Shown: positions 35,780-48,525 of the stretch, piece by piece | Numbering within the stretch: the stretch's first letter is position 1 | Layout of the letters: each line of letters begins with the position of its first letter | NCBI GenBank assembly: GCA_026724425.1 | Contig: JAIUCV010000009.1 | Location: forward strand, 18,859,294 to 18,923,293 | From: Erythrophleum ivorense | Lineage: Eukaryota > Streptophyta > Magnoliopsida > Fabales > Fabaceae | Direction: 5' to 3' | DNA length: 64,000 bases | Notes under the pieces: generated by a model | Database searches by the model: none | What the model was told of the DNA's origin: nothing | What the model saw: only the letters and a program-made list of their open reading frames with translations | Translations under genes and position numbers: made by a program

Positions 35780-37636
35780 TGTAATGAATATTATTTCTAT
35801 AAAACGACGAAATGAGCAGTATAAAAGCAAGTCCTCTAAAAATGAGCTAGATAATATCTCAAAAAATTTGGATAGAGTTCTAGGCTCATAAAAATGATAA
35901 TTCTAGGCTCAAATAGAAAGAAAAATAGAGCTAGGATGGTCAAACAATTTGTGACAAAAATTGACGAAACGTAATAACATTTTCGTAAATAAGTGCAACT
36001 TTTGGCAAAACACATAGGAGGACTTTTTAAATGGTAAATTTGAGTTACCTAAGGTTTTCAGAGGCCCTAAAAACCATAGGATGCCCCGAGACTAGTAAAG
36101 CCTCTCTAGTGTACGTTTTCCAATGTCAATGAGCCCAAACTTTGATGGATTCATTCGGGAAGGTTTTAGCTCCAATTTGAGTGATTCCAAAAGCATTTTA
36201 TTAAATTGGGAACCTAAATTTTATAATAGAAAATATGGTTCTTAAAAAGGAGCTAAAATAAAACCAAAACAAAATTGCCATTATGGAAGGACAAAATTGG
36301 AATTTTTGAAAAGTGAGTTTCTTGAAACTTCCACACACTTCACCCTTTTTCTCCCACCTTCTTAAGCATGACTTTCTCTGCCCAAAATACAAAAATTGAT
36401 TAGATTTTTGAGGCACACCAAGAGAGGGAGAAAACGAGGAGAAAAATCAAGGAAAAGGTAAGGAAATATAAAGAATTTCATGCCCTATCTTCTTCCAATC
36501 TTGTTCCTCTCCTTCTTAGCTCTCTTTCTATGGTTTTCTTGAGATGATTGGTTCTACTTTTGGTCCAGAACTTAGAGGGACAGTTCAAAAATCTTAGAGA
36601 GAAGCAAACCAAGAGGAAGAGGCCTTGAAAACAAGCTTGAATCTAAGGGAATTACTTGTTGTAGTTACTTCTTCTCCTTGCTCCATGGATGCGTGTATTT
36701 TGGCCAAGAATAGAACCATATACGGGGAGGATTTTCTATCCAAAAACAAGATAGGAACTAGGGTTTTAGAACATGAGGAAGAGGAATATGGCAAGAAATT
36801 GCAAGAAAGACCCATGAAAAACAAGATAGAAAAGTGTAGGCTTATTTAGGATTTTGGAAAATCTGATTTTGTGTCAGTGTTCCTTTGGCTATTTGAATGT
36901 TTCTTTGAGCTCCTAAGACCTCTAGAAATCCTCCCAAGTGGCTCTCCCATCAAGGAAAAATCAAGAACTTTATGACCCTCCATTATAGTGCATATTTCAG
37001 CCAAGCTAGGTTCATTAGGCTAAGGGATGTTTTAATTTGTTCTAGCCTTGGTTTGAGACTTCATATGATGTTAGAAGATGGGAGAAACCATTAGGAAAAA
37101 TTTAGGAGCCATAGATTGCAAGATGGAACAATAGTGTCCATAATGGTACCTTATGAAGTAACTTGGTTTTCCAATTGTGCAAGTGAATGTGTGAGGGCTC
37201 CAAGGATCTTAAATGAGTCCAAAAAGTCTAAAATTAACCAGAGATCGAAGCTTAGAGCTTGAATTGTGGAGGTTGCTTCAATAGGCCATTTATGGAATCA
37301 TTATGCCACATATGGAACTAAGTATGTGTTCAAGAGTGAGTTTAATGTCTTGGCTTGCTTCAAGTACGTGATTGTGTATTCCTTATGACAAGAGAACATA
37401 TATCCACCTAGGTGTGCTTGTGGGACCCAAAAAGGGAAGGAATAGGATTAAGAAAAGCTTGCATAAATTCAAAGTAGCTCTCCACCTCATTTTCCTTACA
37501 TTCTTGTGTGCATATGTATGTAATTGTGTGCTTGTGTGTGCTCTTGTGATTTAAGAATATGCCACTTGATGCTTTGAGATTGCATTAGTACCAATATGTT
37601 GTTTTGAATGCCATTGGTAGTGAGAATGGCTCATAT

Positions 37637-37816
37637 GGGTGAGGTGATGCCAAAAGTCCCTTAATGTGGGTGAGGAAGTGCCAAAAGTCTCATAGCATGG
37701 GTGAGATTAGGCCAAAAGTCTGGATGAGTAAGGTCAAGTCAAAAGTCCTTAGACCAAGGGTGAGGCATATCCAAAAGTTTTAAAAATGGGTGAGGCAAAA
37801 CCAAAAGTCCCTAGAG
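37637..37816 (+). repeat. GGTGAG-headed tandem repeat array in the F 3' LTR
   Basis: Six units (heads near 37637, 37668, 37698, 37723, 37757 and 37788) of GGGTGAGG or a variant, then CCAAAAGTC. Confidence 0.7.
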
Positions 37817-37951
37817 CTTTTTAATGGCTTGATTGTGAAAGTGTGGTGTGAATATTTTGTAAAGTAGCATTTATGGTTTTAGTAGCTTGTTTATTTGCAC
37901 ACTTGATGTATGTATGCCTTGAATGTGTGTATGAATGAGTATATGAGCTAT

Positions 37952-37970
37952 TGAGATTCTAAGAATCTCA
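37952..37970 (+). other. Conserved LTR palindrome in the F 3' LTR
   Basis: TGAGATTCTAAGAATCTCA: eight-base perfect arms around a three-base centre, 50 bases upstream of the acceptor-like site. Confidence 0.65.
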
Positions 37971-39395
37971 CTCTCCTTCCCCCTTTCCTCTTGACATGAC
38001 TAGGTGGTGCTTAAGAAAGAAATAATGCAAGCCAAGGGAGTTGAAAAGCCAAGTCTTGATAGTTATGTAGCTTGTTATGTAATTGAATACCAAAATTGGT
38101 TTGTAGATATTATTTTTGTGATGTAAGATCATGAAAAATTATAATATGATATATGACTCTTGTATAGACCATATGTGGCATGAAATCAATGGAAATGGGA
38201 ATTTTGGCTTCTTGATAACTTGATGTATTAGTGTATTAATGGAAGTGGAATGACCAATTTAAGATGAATTGGGTTTGGGGCCACTTGGGTAGTTTATATA
38301 AGTCATATTCATTCTTTTAAACTTGCCCAAGAGGTGCCAAACATTAAAAGAGGCCATTTGGACTGATTTGGTTTTTCATATGGAGCAAAAATAGCTATTT
38401 TGGTGAGCTATGTCACTTTCTATCGAAATGTTCTCTTCTTGGTCTAAAATTTGGCATGCATCTAGAGCTTGTTGAGAGCTTTTTAGGAAGTTAAAATGGG
38501 TATTATTTGAGGTCTATGGATCATTTGGCAAATTTTTTAAGTTGGGAAAATTTTCTGGTTTGGCCACTAGTACTATGCAATTAGTCCAAAAATAAATCTA
38601 TGTCAATTATGGGGTAAACAATGTCCAATTGCCATGAAATTTTATAGTAGGACCTTTCCAGTGACTTGTACCAATTGGAAGCACCTCATTTGGATATCTA
38701 GAGAGGGAGGTATGAATTTTTGAAGTTGCTGTCCAGTACTAGGCGACCAATCAAACCCATGTTATTATTTGATTGCTTTTTAGGGTCTGAACCTTCTTGG
38801 ATTGGTCTGGACTTAATTTTTTCCTCTAGTTAGCATTTTTAGATTTCTAGATTGGTATCATTTGCATGGATTGGATTTTTATGGAATTAATCATATATTT
38901 TTGAAGTTTATGACAGTAAATTGTATCAGTATCAGAGGGTAGTCAGACCTTTGTGGCTATTTCATTGTCAAATTGGCCAAAGGTCATGTTCATGTCCCAA
39001 ATTTATTTTCAATGTAAATTTAACTCTTAGAGCTTTCTAGAAAGCTATGGCATGGTAAATTTTAATTTTTTTAGATTTAGTTATGATTTTTCAAAGTTGC
39101 CTCAAATTTTGCCACCCTGGAACTCGAGACAAAACGTGATTGTTCTAGATTTTTATTTCTTGATCCATGGTTTATATGTAATTTTGTGACGTTTATAACT
39201 TATATGGATGGAAAATAATTAGATAATGATATTGGAGGTACTCATGGGGTCCATATAATGCGAATTGAAAAATTTTACCTCGATGTAATGCGATAAAAGT
39301 GTATTATTTTCATATTTTTCCTTACTTTTGTCTTGTAAATGTGTACCAATTGCCTGGAATGGAAGAGTATGATAATAGAAATATAAGGTATTACA

Positions 39396-39875
39396 ACTTC
39401 CCCACCCATTATTGAACTCCTTGATTGGAACCTCCCATTTAAGATCTTATATGATGCTTTTAATTTTGCTATAGGTGCAGTTTTGAGCCAGGGAGTGAAT
39501 AAAAGGTCCTATGTGATAGCTTATGCATCCAAGACTCTGGATGGGGCCCAAACAAACTATACAACCATAGAAAAAGATTTTTTTGCTATTATCTTTACTT
39601 TGGATAAATTTAAATCTTATTTACTTGACACTAAAGTAATTATTTTTACTGATCATGCAGCCTTGAAGTACTTGCTGAAGAAACCTGATGCGAAGCCAAG
39701 ATTGATTAGATGGATGCTTTTACTTCAAGAGTTTGATATTGACATTCGAGATAAAAGTGGAGTGGAAAACTTGGTGGCCAATCATTTGAGTCGAATTGAG
39801 GCTCCGAAGGTAGATTCCTTACCTATTGATGATAATTTCCCTGATGAGCATTTGTATGCTGTGCATAGTTTCTAA
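39396..39875 (+). pseudogene. RNase H domain of A, resuming after element F
   Basis: RNase H degrades the RNA strand during reverse transcription. The sequence resumes as PPIIELLDWNLPF, then YDAFNFAIGAVLSQG and an open frame from 39483. Conserved carboxylates are visible: Asp in YDA, Glu in TTIEKD and Asp in IFTDHAALKYLL. The last conserved Asp of the usual VADHLSR is Asn here (VANHLSR, about 39775), a single G-to-A change. The frame is open for 131 codons to a TAA after AVHSF, the longest stop-free part of this pol. Confidence 0.9.
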
Positions 39876-41142
39876 CCATGGTATGCTGACTTAGTGAATT
39901 ATCTAGTTGCTTCTGAATTGCCTATTGAATTGAATAAACTTTAGTTAAATAAGTTTAGGAGTGAAGCTAAATATTATATTTGGGATGATCTATACTTGTG
40001 GAGACTTTGTAATGACCAAGTGATTAGATGTTATGTACCTGATATAAAATTCGATTTTGTTTTGAAATTTTGTCACACACTTGCATGTGGAGGTCACTTC
40101 AGTCCAAAATGCACAGTTAGGAAGGTTCTAGATAGTGGATTATATTAGCCTACCTTGTTCGTGATGCTTTTGATTTTTGTAAAAAATGTGCTAGGTGTCA
40201 ACAAATAGGAAGCATATCTAGGAGAAATGAAATGCCACAACATCCTATTTTGTTTTGTGAAGTCTTTAATGTTTAGGACATTGATTTTATAGGACCTTTT
40301 CCTACTTCTTTTAGCTTTGTATACATTTTATTGGCTATTGATTATGTTTCGAAGTGGGTGGAAGCAAAATCCATTAGAACTGATAACTCTTCTGTGGTTG
40401 TAGAGTTTGTTCGCTCTCATATTTTCTGCAGGTTTGGTATCCCCAGAGCCATTATTAGTGACTAGGGCATTCATTTTTGGAATCGGAGTATGGTGTTATG
40501 CATAAGGTGGCTACTTCATATCACCCTCAAACAAATGGCCAGGTAGAGATTTCTAATCATGAGGTGAAGCAAATTTTGAAGAAAATAGTGCAGCCGAATA
40601 GGAAAGATTGGAGCAAGAGGCTAGATGATGCCCTTTAGGCCTATAGGACTACCTATAAGACTCCTATTGGTATGTCACCTTATCGACTAGTATTTGGGAA
40701 AGCTTGTCACTTACCAGTAAAAGTGGAGCACAAGGCTTATTGGGCTGTGAAGAAATGCAATTTGGATTTGAATGGAGTGGGGTCTCATAGAAAATTCCAA
40801 CTCCAAGAGCTTGAAGAGATTCGCTTGGAAGCCTTTGATAATGCAAGGATCTATAAAGAAAAGACAAAGGCATTCCATGACAAGATGATTACAAGAAAGA
40901 AGTTTGTAGTTAGCCAAAAAGTTCTGCTTTATAAAGCCCACTTAAAACTCATGCCAGGCAAGCTTTGTTCTAAATGGGAAAGACCATATGTAGTCTCTGA
41001 TGTTTTTCCTTTTGGTGCAGTGGAGCTTTTGGATGAGTAGACTAGAGCTAAATTTAAAGTCAATGGACATTGGCTCAAGCACTTTCATGATGGAGTTCCA
41101 AGAGATAACATGGAAGAGCTCCAACTTCAAGACCTACCCTGA
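39876..41142 (+). pseudogene. Broken integrase of A
   Basis: Integrase inserts the cDNA copy. The N-terminal zinc finger is seen as CHTLACGGHFSP (about 40070) and CKKCARCQQ (about 40178). The core follows with DIDFIGPFP (first Asp), a TAG just before it, LAIDYVSKWVEAKS, IISD before a TAG (second Asp) and QTNGQVEISN (catalytic Glu). The C-terminal part, open from 40672 to 41040, starts MSPYRLVFGKACHLPVKVEH and has KAYWAVKKCNLDL, then a TAG and a last piece to TGA at 41142. At least two frameshifts (near 40145 and 40480) and several stops are present. The sequence is close to the Athila type. Confidence 0.9.
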
Positions 41143-42598
41143 TTACCCAGTTGTACCCTTTTCCTTTTCCATTTTATATTGTGTTGTCTTTCTATTGATT
41201 GGATTTTGTACTAGCATTGAGGACAATGCAATGTTTAAGTGTAGAGGAAAGCAATCAAATAAAATTTTTAGTTTTGCTTTATTTTGGTTAGTTGATTTTT
41301 TTTTCTAGGATTATAGTCTAGTCTTTTGTTTTATTTTTGAAGTTTTGTGTGGCTTTTCAGTTTTTGAAAAATTAAAAAAAATTTGTTTTTGTGGAAGTTA
41401 CTAGTATTAAGGTGATTATAACTTTGATATATCTTGATTTGATAGGGAATTGATCTAATGTTGAGAATGCAAGTTAGGCGGCAATTAGCTTAAGCTTTAA
41501 TGAAATTTGATTATGGTCAATTTACTTTGTGAGATTTTTTGTGCCTACTAAATACTAATATTCATTTCTAGTGTGTATCTTCTATCTTGCTTTTACTCTA
41601 GAACTTGGCTTGAATCTTATTCAAGGCCACATTTGTTCATTTATCATGTATGAAAAGGATTAAGGCATGCATTATTGTTTTGTTTTAGCTAGAGCAAAAA
41701 AAAAAAACCATCTTATATGAGTTTAATTCATTTGTTTTACCCATTTTGAGCCATATATGTTTCCTTTTAGCCTTCAAACAAATATTCTTCCTACCTTGAT
41801 TAGGATACTTTTGATTATTAAGAGCATTATATCTTATTAAGGTGGGTGGAGGTGCATTTTTTCACATCAACTATAGGCCGTTTGTTCGTTCTTTTTTTTT
41901 GGAAATATGCCAAGTAAAAAAATGAAATGAATGAAATGAAATGAAAATGAATGATTCTTGTGTAAAAAGAAAAAGAAAAGAAAAGAAAGAAAAGCATTTG
42001 AAATGTATTGAAAACAAGAAAAAGAAAAAGGAAAGAAGAGTGACTTTGTTATCTTAGTGCATACACTTGTTTGTGGTAAATGGGGCATAAAATGCACTTA
42101 CATTCCATTCTTATTCTTCTTTTGATGCTCTTGATGATTCTAAGTATCCACTTTGCTTTTTGAATTCCCTTCATTCTTTTGTTTACCACTTGTTTCATGC
42201 CTTGGCCTACATTATAACCATAGTAAAGACCTTTTGATTCATTCATTGGCATTTGATTTTGGTGATGGAGATGTAGATAATTGCCGAGCTTATGGTAGTA
42301 AAGTTGGATATGTTAGAATTTGAAAGTGAACATCTAATCCTAAACACTTGAGAGTAGAGTGAATAAACACTAATCCAAATGAGGGACTTTCATTGCATTT
42401 CATTCTTGTTAAGTGTATTGCCATGATACTTGTTACATTAATGCAAATGATATGACTTAAAGAGTTGAGCTATTGAATTGTTATGAGCTTCCTTGCGTTT
42501 CTTTTTTTTTTCTTTTTTGATTTCTTTTCCATTATCTTTTTCTTAGAATTTTGGTTTTCTTTTACCCATGAGTGTAAAAGCTCAAGTATGCGAGAATT
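41143..42598 (+). other. 3' noncoding tract of A between pol and LTR
   Basis: It has the motif GCATTGAGGACAATGCAATG near 41214, followed by TTTAAGTG, which I recognise from many plant Athila-type 3' regions. It also has A-rich and GAAATGAAATGAAA repeats (41920-42000) and T-rich tracts. No env-like frame with a convincing signal or transmembrane segment is visible. The last bases before the LTR (GCGAGAATT) are a poor polypurine tract. Confidence 0.6.
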
Positions 42599-44152
42599 TG
42601 ATGATTGCTAATTTCCATATACTTTTTCCTCTTTATTTAGACATTTTAATGATAAATTGTGGCTTAAAGGATTTTAATTGGAGGATAATTGAGTTTATTT
42701 GCCATTTCAGTATTTTAGGAATTAATTTGCAAAATTTTGGAATTTTAGTGCACAAATCCTTTTAAATGAATTTTGTGAATATTCCTACTTCATTTTTTTT
42801 CATTCTTTTTGTGCAGAACATGGGCAACTCACATGTTGAGAGAAGGCTTCATCTCATCCATTCATCAGTAGGGAGGCATCCATCTTATTCATCTTCACTC
42901 ATGAGCCATTTACATTTTCACTTAAACACACTCACTCTATACACTTTCATGCAACCATCAACACACTTCCCTCTCCATTACTTCAAGCACAAACACATCA
43001 CAAGAGCACATTCACACACTCACGGGTCAGCCCTGTACCACACATTCTCATCCATCCACTCTTTCACACAAACGGCCCACTTCATTTACATGTAGCTCAT
43101 GAGGAAGGAAGACTCTCGAGCTGAGCTTAAGCAGAACACAACACTTGATAGAACGTGAAAGGTGTCTCAGGCTAGGGAGGAAGGAAGTCACATGATCACA
43201 CCAGAACCATGTCATTCATGCATGTAGATCTAGCCACGCCACTCATGCAGATTTGTCCACACATACATTGGTTTATAGAATAGAATGTGGGAAGACTACA
43301 ACGTTACATCAGCTGCCATTACTCTTCACATGTTCAGCTCCCTTACACGTAAACTTGAGACACCAAACCATGTAGCAGCGTCCAGTAGAACACATGAGAA
43401 GCTATGGGTTTTAATGAAGAAGGCTAAAGGCTCAAACACACATATGCAAAATAGAGGAAAAGCCATAGTTTAGTAGGGAGAAGAATAGCTAAAACAAAGA
43501 AGAAGACGCAAGCTACTGATGCAAATAAAGCTCGAGCATGAGAAGAAGCTTACGTGGAAACAACATGTGAGAAGACACGAGTTTAAGCGGCAGAACATGA
43601 TATGGTTTGAGAGAAGGAAAGAGCTTATGTGGGTATATGTGCATGAAGCCACAACATAAGTGAATGAAGCAGCATATGAGACACATCATTGGATTAAGAG
43701 AAGACACACACACAACAGATGAAGAAGTTTGAAGGAGAGCATAGGCAGAAGGTTTTAATGTTGTTGAATAAGATGAAACATGTGGAAAATGGAATGGGAA
43801 AATTAAAAAAAAAAACCACGTGAACAGTGCAACATGAAGCTTGAGCAGCTGATTGTAAAACATGTGAGTAGATTTTTAATGAGGCACGTGATCATTAAGA
43901 GAATGAAAAACACACTTGGGTTGAACATGTGAAGGGGGGAGATTAACGTGAAAAATGCGAGAGGAATGAATAGGGGAGAGACTGGAGATTAATGCAAGAG
44001 GAATCAATTAGAGGCTCTGGGCTTTGACACAGCTCCAGGGAGGTGAACAATTGAACATAACGTGATCAAGAATGGCTCATCCTTTCATCAAAATTCCTCC
44101 ATTCATCTTTTCCATGACAGCATGAATTTCTCTTGGTAGCTAGTTGAAGATT
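42599..44152 (+). mobile_element. 3' LTR of A, truncated
   Basis: It starts TGATGATTGCTAATTTCC, like the LTR at 63085 (TGATAAATGCTAATTTTC). It holds CACGTG at 43817 and 43885 and the TTTTTGTGCAG word at 42806-42816. It stops within a block also present in A2 (TGGTAGCTAGTTGAAGATT matches the reverse of 55427-55450), where inverted gag of A2 begins. About 880 bases of the LTR are missing. Confidence 0.8.
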
Positions 44153-44978
44153 TAACTATTGTTGTTGTTGCTGTAGTTGTTGTGTAAGTTTTGCATTACT
44201 CTCCATAAGTTGCTTCATCATGTCCTCCATATTATTTCCTTTCTTTGGTTCCTCCTATATAGGGATTGATTGCCTCATAGGTTGGGAAGGCTGTACACAA
44301 GATCTTGTAATATCTATTCTGCTATTGTCTTCCTCCATATCTCAAGTTGGGGTGATCCCTCTATCCTGGATTGTATGTGTTAGAGCAGGAATCATACTTT
44401 TCCTACCCTTATTGCATTGGCCTGACTAGAAACATCCCAGCACAAAGTCTCTACCCTGTCTTCTAACATCGAGCACTGATTAGTAGCATGTGTGGCCAAA
44501 CGACTTATGTTATATAAAGGTCTCGCTAAGGCAGTAGAGGTAGATGTCTGCCTAGGTGTATAACATTATGGATAGGAATGCATTTGAGTAGGATAGGACT
44601 GTGGTACATAAGTTTGAGATGGAATAGAGGATGACTGTGGCTGTTGCTGAGCTAAAGCAAGCTGTCGAAACATAGAAGACATCTAATCAATCTTGTTCTC
44701 AATTCTTTGATCATAGTGTGGAGCATGCAACTCACTGACTCCTCTCATTGTCTGTCTCACACCAAACTATTGTGCATTCTAAGCCATCTTGTCAATCAAC
44801 TTCCAGGCTCTTTAGGTGTCAGATCACCCAAAGCTCTACTAGAAGCAACATCAATTATGTTTCTATCCATGTTCAATAGCCCTTCATAGAAATACTGAAT
44901 AAGTAGCTTATCAGAAAATTGATGGTGAAGACAACTAGCCAGCATTCTCTTGAATCTTTCCCAATATTCATACAAGGT
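44153..44978 (-). pseudogene. C-terminal part of gag of A2
   Basis: The reverse complement aligns with A positions of about 12890-13700. Blocks such as YEYWERFKR, LLIQYFYEGLLNMDRN and LGDLTP, and a Gln-repeat region, are recognisable. There are numerous stops and frame changes. The left edge falls inside the Gln repeat, where it meets the LTR of A. The right edge carries AAGGT (44974-44978), the target copy of T1. Confidence 0.8.
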
Positions 44979-47900
44979 TGATAAATGCCATTTTTATATA
45001 TTTTAATCCTCCTAAACTTTGGCATTTTAATAATTGAATATGGTTTTTTTTTTGTATTTTATTAGATAATATTTGAGTTTAGTGGTCATTTCTGCACTTA
45101 AGAAAATTATTTACAAAATTTTAGAATTTTAATGCATAAATTTCTTTAAATAATTTTGTGAACTTTTCCTGTTGAATTTTTTTACTCTTTTGTGCAGATT
45201 TTTAATGGCAATTGGAGCTTGAATAGGAAATTGATTTGAAGTTGAAGATGGAAGCTTCACTTATGCAATGGAGTTTTAGAAAAATAAAAAATAAAAAAAT
45301 TAAGGGAATAAAGCACCAGGTCATGTGGGATTAGAAGGTTCTTTAGGAGGCATAGTCTGATGTAATGAGGGGCTTCCTAATTGATACACATCCAAGGCTC
45401 TCTCTAATTCACACATGGCCCTTACATACTTACACATTAATGCACTCACCATGTCACTAATTCATGAGCTCCATGAAGACCATGTCACAAGAAGCAGCAC
45501 TAGAACATACGACACACATTCATGTAGCTTCATATACTTCAAACACACAATACAAGCCAGTTTATCATTCACTCCATGAATCACACATGTACAAGGGTTG
45601 CCACCAAAAGCACTAACTCACCCATTCGACATAACTAACACACACAAGCAGCTCCAAACATCACACACTTCCTTCTCCCTTAGCTCATGCACAGGTTGCC
45701 CCTCCATACACTCCAATCTCATGCAACACTCCAGCTCACTCACACATACATTAAATCTATATAGTCTTATGTTGAACACTCTTCATTTAGCATGTAGGGA
45801 AGCCATATGCTCACACACTTATACAGCACTCGTCCATGCACACCTTATCACTCTACAACCATCCTTCCATGTAGAAACACATAACTATCCATTCCACACT
45901 CCTGCATGTCACACGTAAGTTGCTAAGGAAGAGATATATCCATGAGTCTAGCTCACAAACACGTTGCAGCACACTTCCATAAACACGTACACAACACACT
46001 TGGGCAAATAGAGAGCTGGAGGATGTGGAAGTGAGCTTTTGGGTTTGAGGGAGGAAGACATAGAGAGAAGGGCGAGCAAAACCATTTACTCATATTGCAG
46101 CATCCAATAAAACACATGAGAAGCTATGGGTTGACGTGGGAAGGAAACTCAAACACATACATGCAGATTTTGACGTCAAAATTATGTAAGGAGCAACTGC
46201 ATACAGGAAGGCTTCTCGAGGAGAAGAAGCTCAAGTAAAGAAATGTGGGAAGTCATGATAAAGAAAACATGCAAAATCACATGAACAGTAAACAAAAAAG
46301 CATGATGTTCTATTTTGGTGAGGAAGAAGAAGCTTGTGAAGCATGAGCTAAAGCGTGAGAAGCATAAATGGAAGGAACACACCAAAGATGAATCTCGGCT
46401 TGGGAATGAAGAAAAGCAAGTGAGAACCCATGAAAGTACCTGCACAATGGAGAAAACATGAATGAAGAAGCCACAGTTTATCACCATCATAATGGGGCCC
46501 ATGCTCATGTACACAAGGAGGAAGCACATGATTCATTTAGTAAGAAGAAGCTAGAATAATAGAAGAGAAGCTATGGGCAATTGAAACAAAAGAAGAAGCA
46601 CATGAATCATTAAAAAAGAAGAGGAAGGGCAGTGATTTAGTAACATGGGGGCAATATCTAGGAAACATTCGATCGTATAATTCATTTCATGCCATGCTAC
46701 ATTCTCCTACACACGCTGTAGCCATTCTTCATCTAATTTCTCCATCTCCTTCCATCTAATGAGAACTTAATTGAAGATTATGGCTAGCTTGGAAGAGGAC
46801 CTTGAAGAAGCTTGAATATATGGAGATAGCAAAGGATTTTTGGCTAAGATTTTTCTATTTTCTAGCACTTTTCTCTTTCTTGTATTATCTTGGTTAAGAT
46901 TGTATTTGATCGAGAATTTGTGTTGTTTATAATTAGTGGTTGGTTAGATACTAATTAAGAGACTATTTATTAATTAATTGATTGGATTAAGTACTGAATT
47001 TTTCATTTCTCCTCCAATTTCCCATATATGCAATCAAGTGTTCGATGAAATACGTGAGTGAAATTGTGTGCTTGATTGTTTGATTTAAGGATTCCTTAGG
47101 GTTTGATTGGTTAATTAAACATCATAGGGTGATAATTCAGAGGGTAATTAATCAATTAATTAATCAAATTTAAGTGTTTATTGTTCCTAAGGCAAAACTT
47201 CATGATGTAATATGGGATTAAAGTTTCAATTCAATATTAACTTGTTAATTTCTTGAATCTTGAAAGGCAATTCAAGATCATTTGCCATGAACACAATTAG
47301 GGACACTTAAACCAAAATTAATTACAATTGAATTAGGATAAGGATAGTGGATATCAAGGGACAAATACAAAGCTAGTCACATGTCTATCATCTACTCCTT
47401 AGTTCATGCATTTCAATAATAACTAAGAACTTTATTTCAAGTCAATTTTAGTAGTTTAATTAGATCAAACCCCCCTTAAATTAGATAATTCTAGGGTCTT
47501 CTTACACTTAGAAAGCTCAATTAAACATTGAATTTCATTTTCAAGGGAGATAACCTAGTGATAAACATGATTTTTATACATTTTAGTCTCCTCAACCTAA
47601 GCATTTTAATGAGCAAATATGGCTTTAATACTTTTAGTAGGAGAATTTGATTTTATTAGCCATTTATGCACTTTATGAATTAATTCCAAATTATTGAATT
47701 TTAATGCTTGAATTCTTTTTAAATAATTTTGTAGATAATTCTACTCAATATTTTTCATGCTTTGTGCAGGTTTTAATGGGCGATGAAGCTTAAATGAGAA
47801 TTTGAATTAAAGAAGAAAAAGTGAAGAGTTGAACTTCAAGTGTACCTTTTGTGGAGCTAAAAATAGGAAAATAGAGAGCTTAATCAATGTGGGAATAAGA

Positions 47901-48525
47901 GAAGGGAAATGCAAAGCTAACACAAATCTTACATAAGCTTCATTCTCTTGTAGACCAGCCCACATGCATCATTTACACACATCCACTCTCATCATGCACA
48001 CCTACAAGCTCACATTAACCTACACTTTCACATACTTCACTTAACTCACTTGATACACACTCACACTTTATCTCCATTCACATGCACCATTCCTTCATTC
48101 ATGTAGCAAATGTTTAGTAGATTATACGTGGAAGTCACACACATGGTTGCACCTCTATAAACTCTCATTTAACACCCACAAATGCCACAGTTTCTCCATT
48201 CATGGTACATCATATACTCTTCCATGTAGCAAGCATGCCAATACACTCACATGCACACACGTCCTTTTCATATGTATACACATGCATAGCCATGGGTTCC
48301 AGTAAGAAAAGCCACGTGGGATGGTGTGATGAGAGTTGGGGGTTTCTTACGTGATTATGAAGAACCAGCCAACGTGGAAGGTGAGCAGAACAGAGCTATG
48401 AATTCATGCAGTTAACGTGGAAACTCATGGCAAAGAAAGAAAATACATGAAGGAAAGATGAGCTGGATAGAGCATGGAGAGAAAGAACAAACACATGAGC
48501 ATAGGCAGACGTGGAAAGAAGTGTA

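Larger units (their letters stand above)
36458..38003 (+). other. Putative intron inside the F 3' LTR
   Basis: Donor GGAAAAG|GTAAGG. The acceptor region has palindrome 37952-37970, CTCTCCTTCCCCCTTTCCTCTT, branch-like TTGACAT and ACTAG|GTGG. Positions match the 5' LTR copy. Confidence 0.45.
25901..39395 (+). mobile_element. LTR retrotransposon F (chromovirus-like), internally deleted, inside pol of A
   Basis: The ends are TGTAACGAAT and GGTATTACA. The flanks are TCTTT (25896-25900) and ACTTC (39396-39400); a target TCTTC with one change in each copy fits both flanks and the pol reading frame. The 5' LTR is 25901-34634 (3626 bp net) and the 3' LTR 35780-39395 (3616 bp), about 85-90 percent alike by eye over the first 250 bases. 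The interior is only 1145 bp: primer site, gag, then the very end of pol and a polypurine tract. Protease, reverse transcriptase, RNase H and most of integrase are absent. Gag and the pol tail resemble the Tekay/Del group of chromoviruses. Confidence 0.9.
35780..39395 (+). mobile_element. 3' LTR of F (3616 bp, uninterrupted)
   Basis: It runs from TGTAATGAAT to GGTATTACA. It has no nested insert and so documents the empty sites for S and H. In order it carries a leader region, donor-like AAAAG|GTAAGG (36458), repeat array, palindrome, pyrimidine tract, acceptor-like ACTAG|GTGG (38003) and the decayed 66-codon frame. No clear TATA box is seen where B has one. Confidence 0.9.
11175..44152 (+). 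mobile_element. Athila-like Ty3/gypsy element A, heavily nested and decayed
   Basis: The order is LTR remnant, tRNA-Asp primer site, gag, protease, reverse transcriptase, RNase H, integrase, long 3' noncoding tract and 3' LTR, as in the Athila lineage. Gag, protease, integrase and the conserved 3' motif all resemble that lineage by eye. Two large insertions split pol: 15290-24763 and 25901-39395. Removing both leaves about 10 kb of element. Both LTRs are incomplete: the 5' one is interrupted by T0 and runs out of the window, and the 3' one is cut at about 44152 by inverted A2 sequence. Every domain has stops or frameshifts. Confidence 0.9.

Noticed and set aside
37637..37816. Regularly spaced repeats that could suggest a CRISPR array
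   Set aside because: Units are degenerate, spacers are not distinct from repeats, and the context is a plant LTR.
41143..42598. Possible env-like gene after integrase, as in some Athila elements
   Set aside because: No frame shows a signal peptide or transmembrane segment of useful length; the tract is low-complexity with simple repeats.
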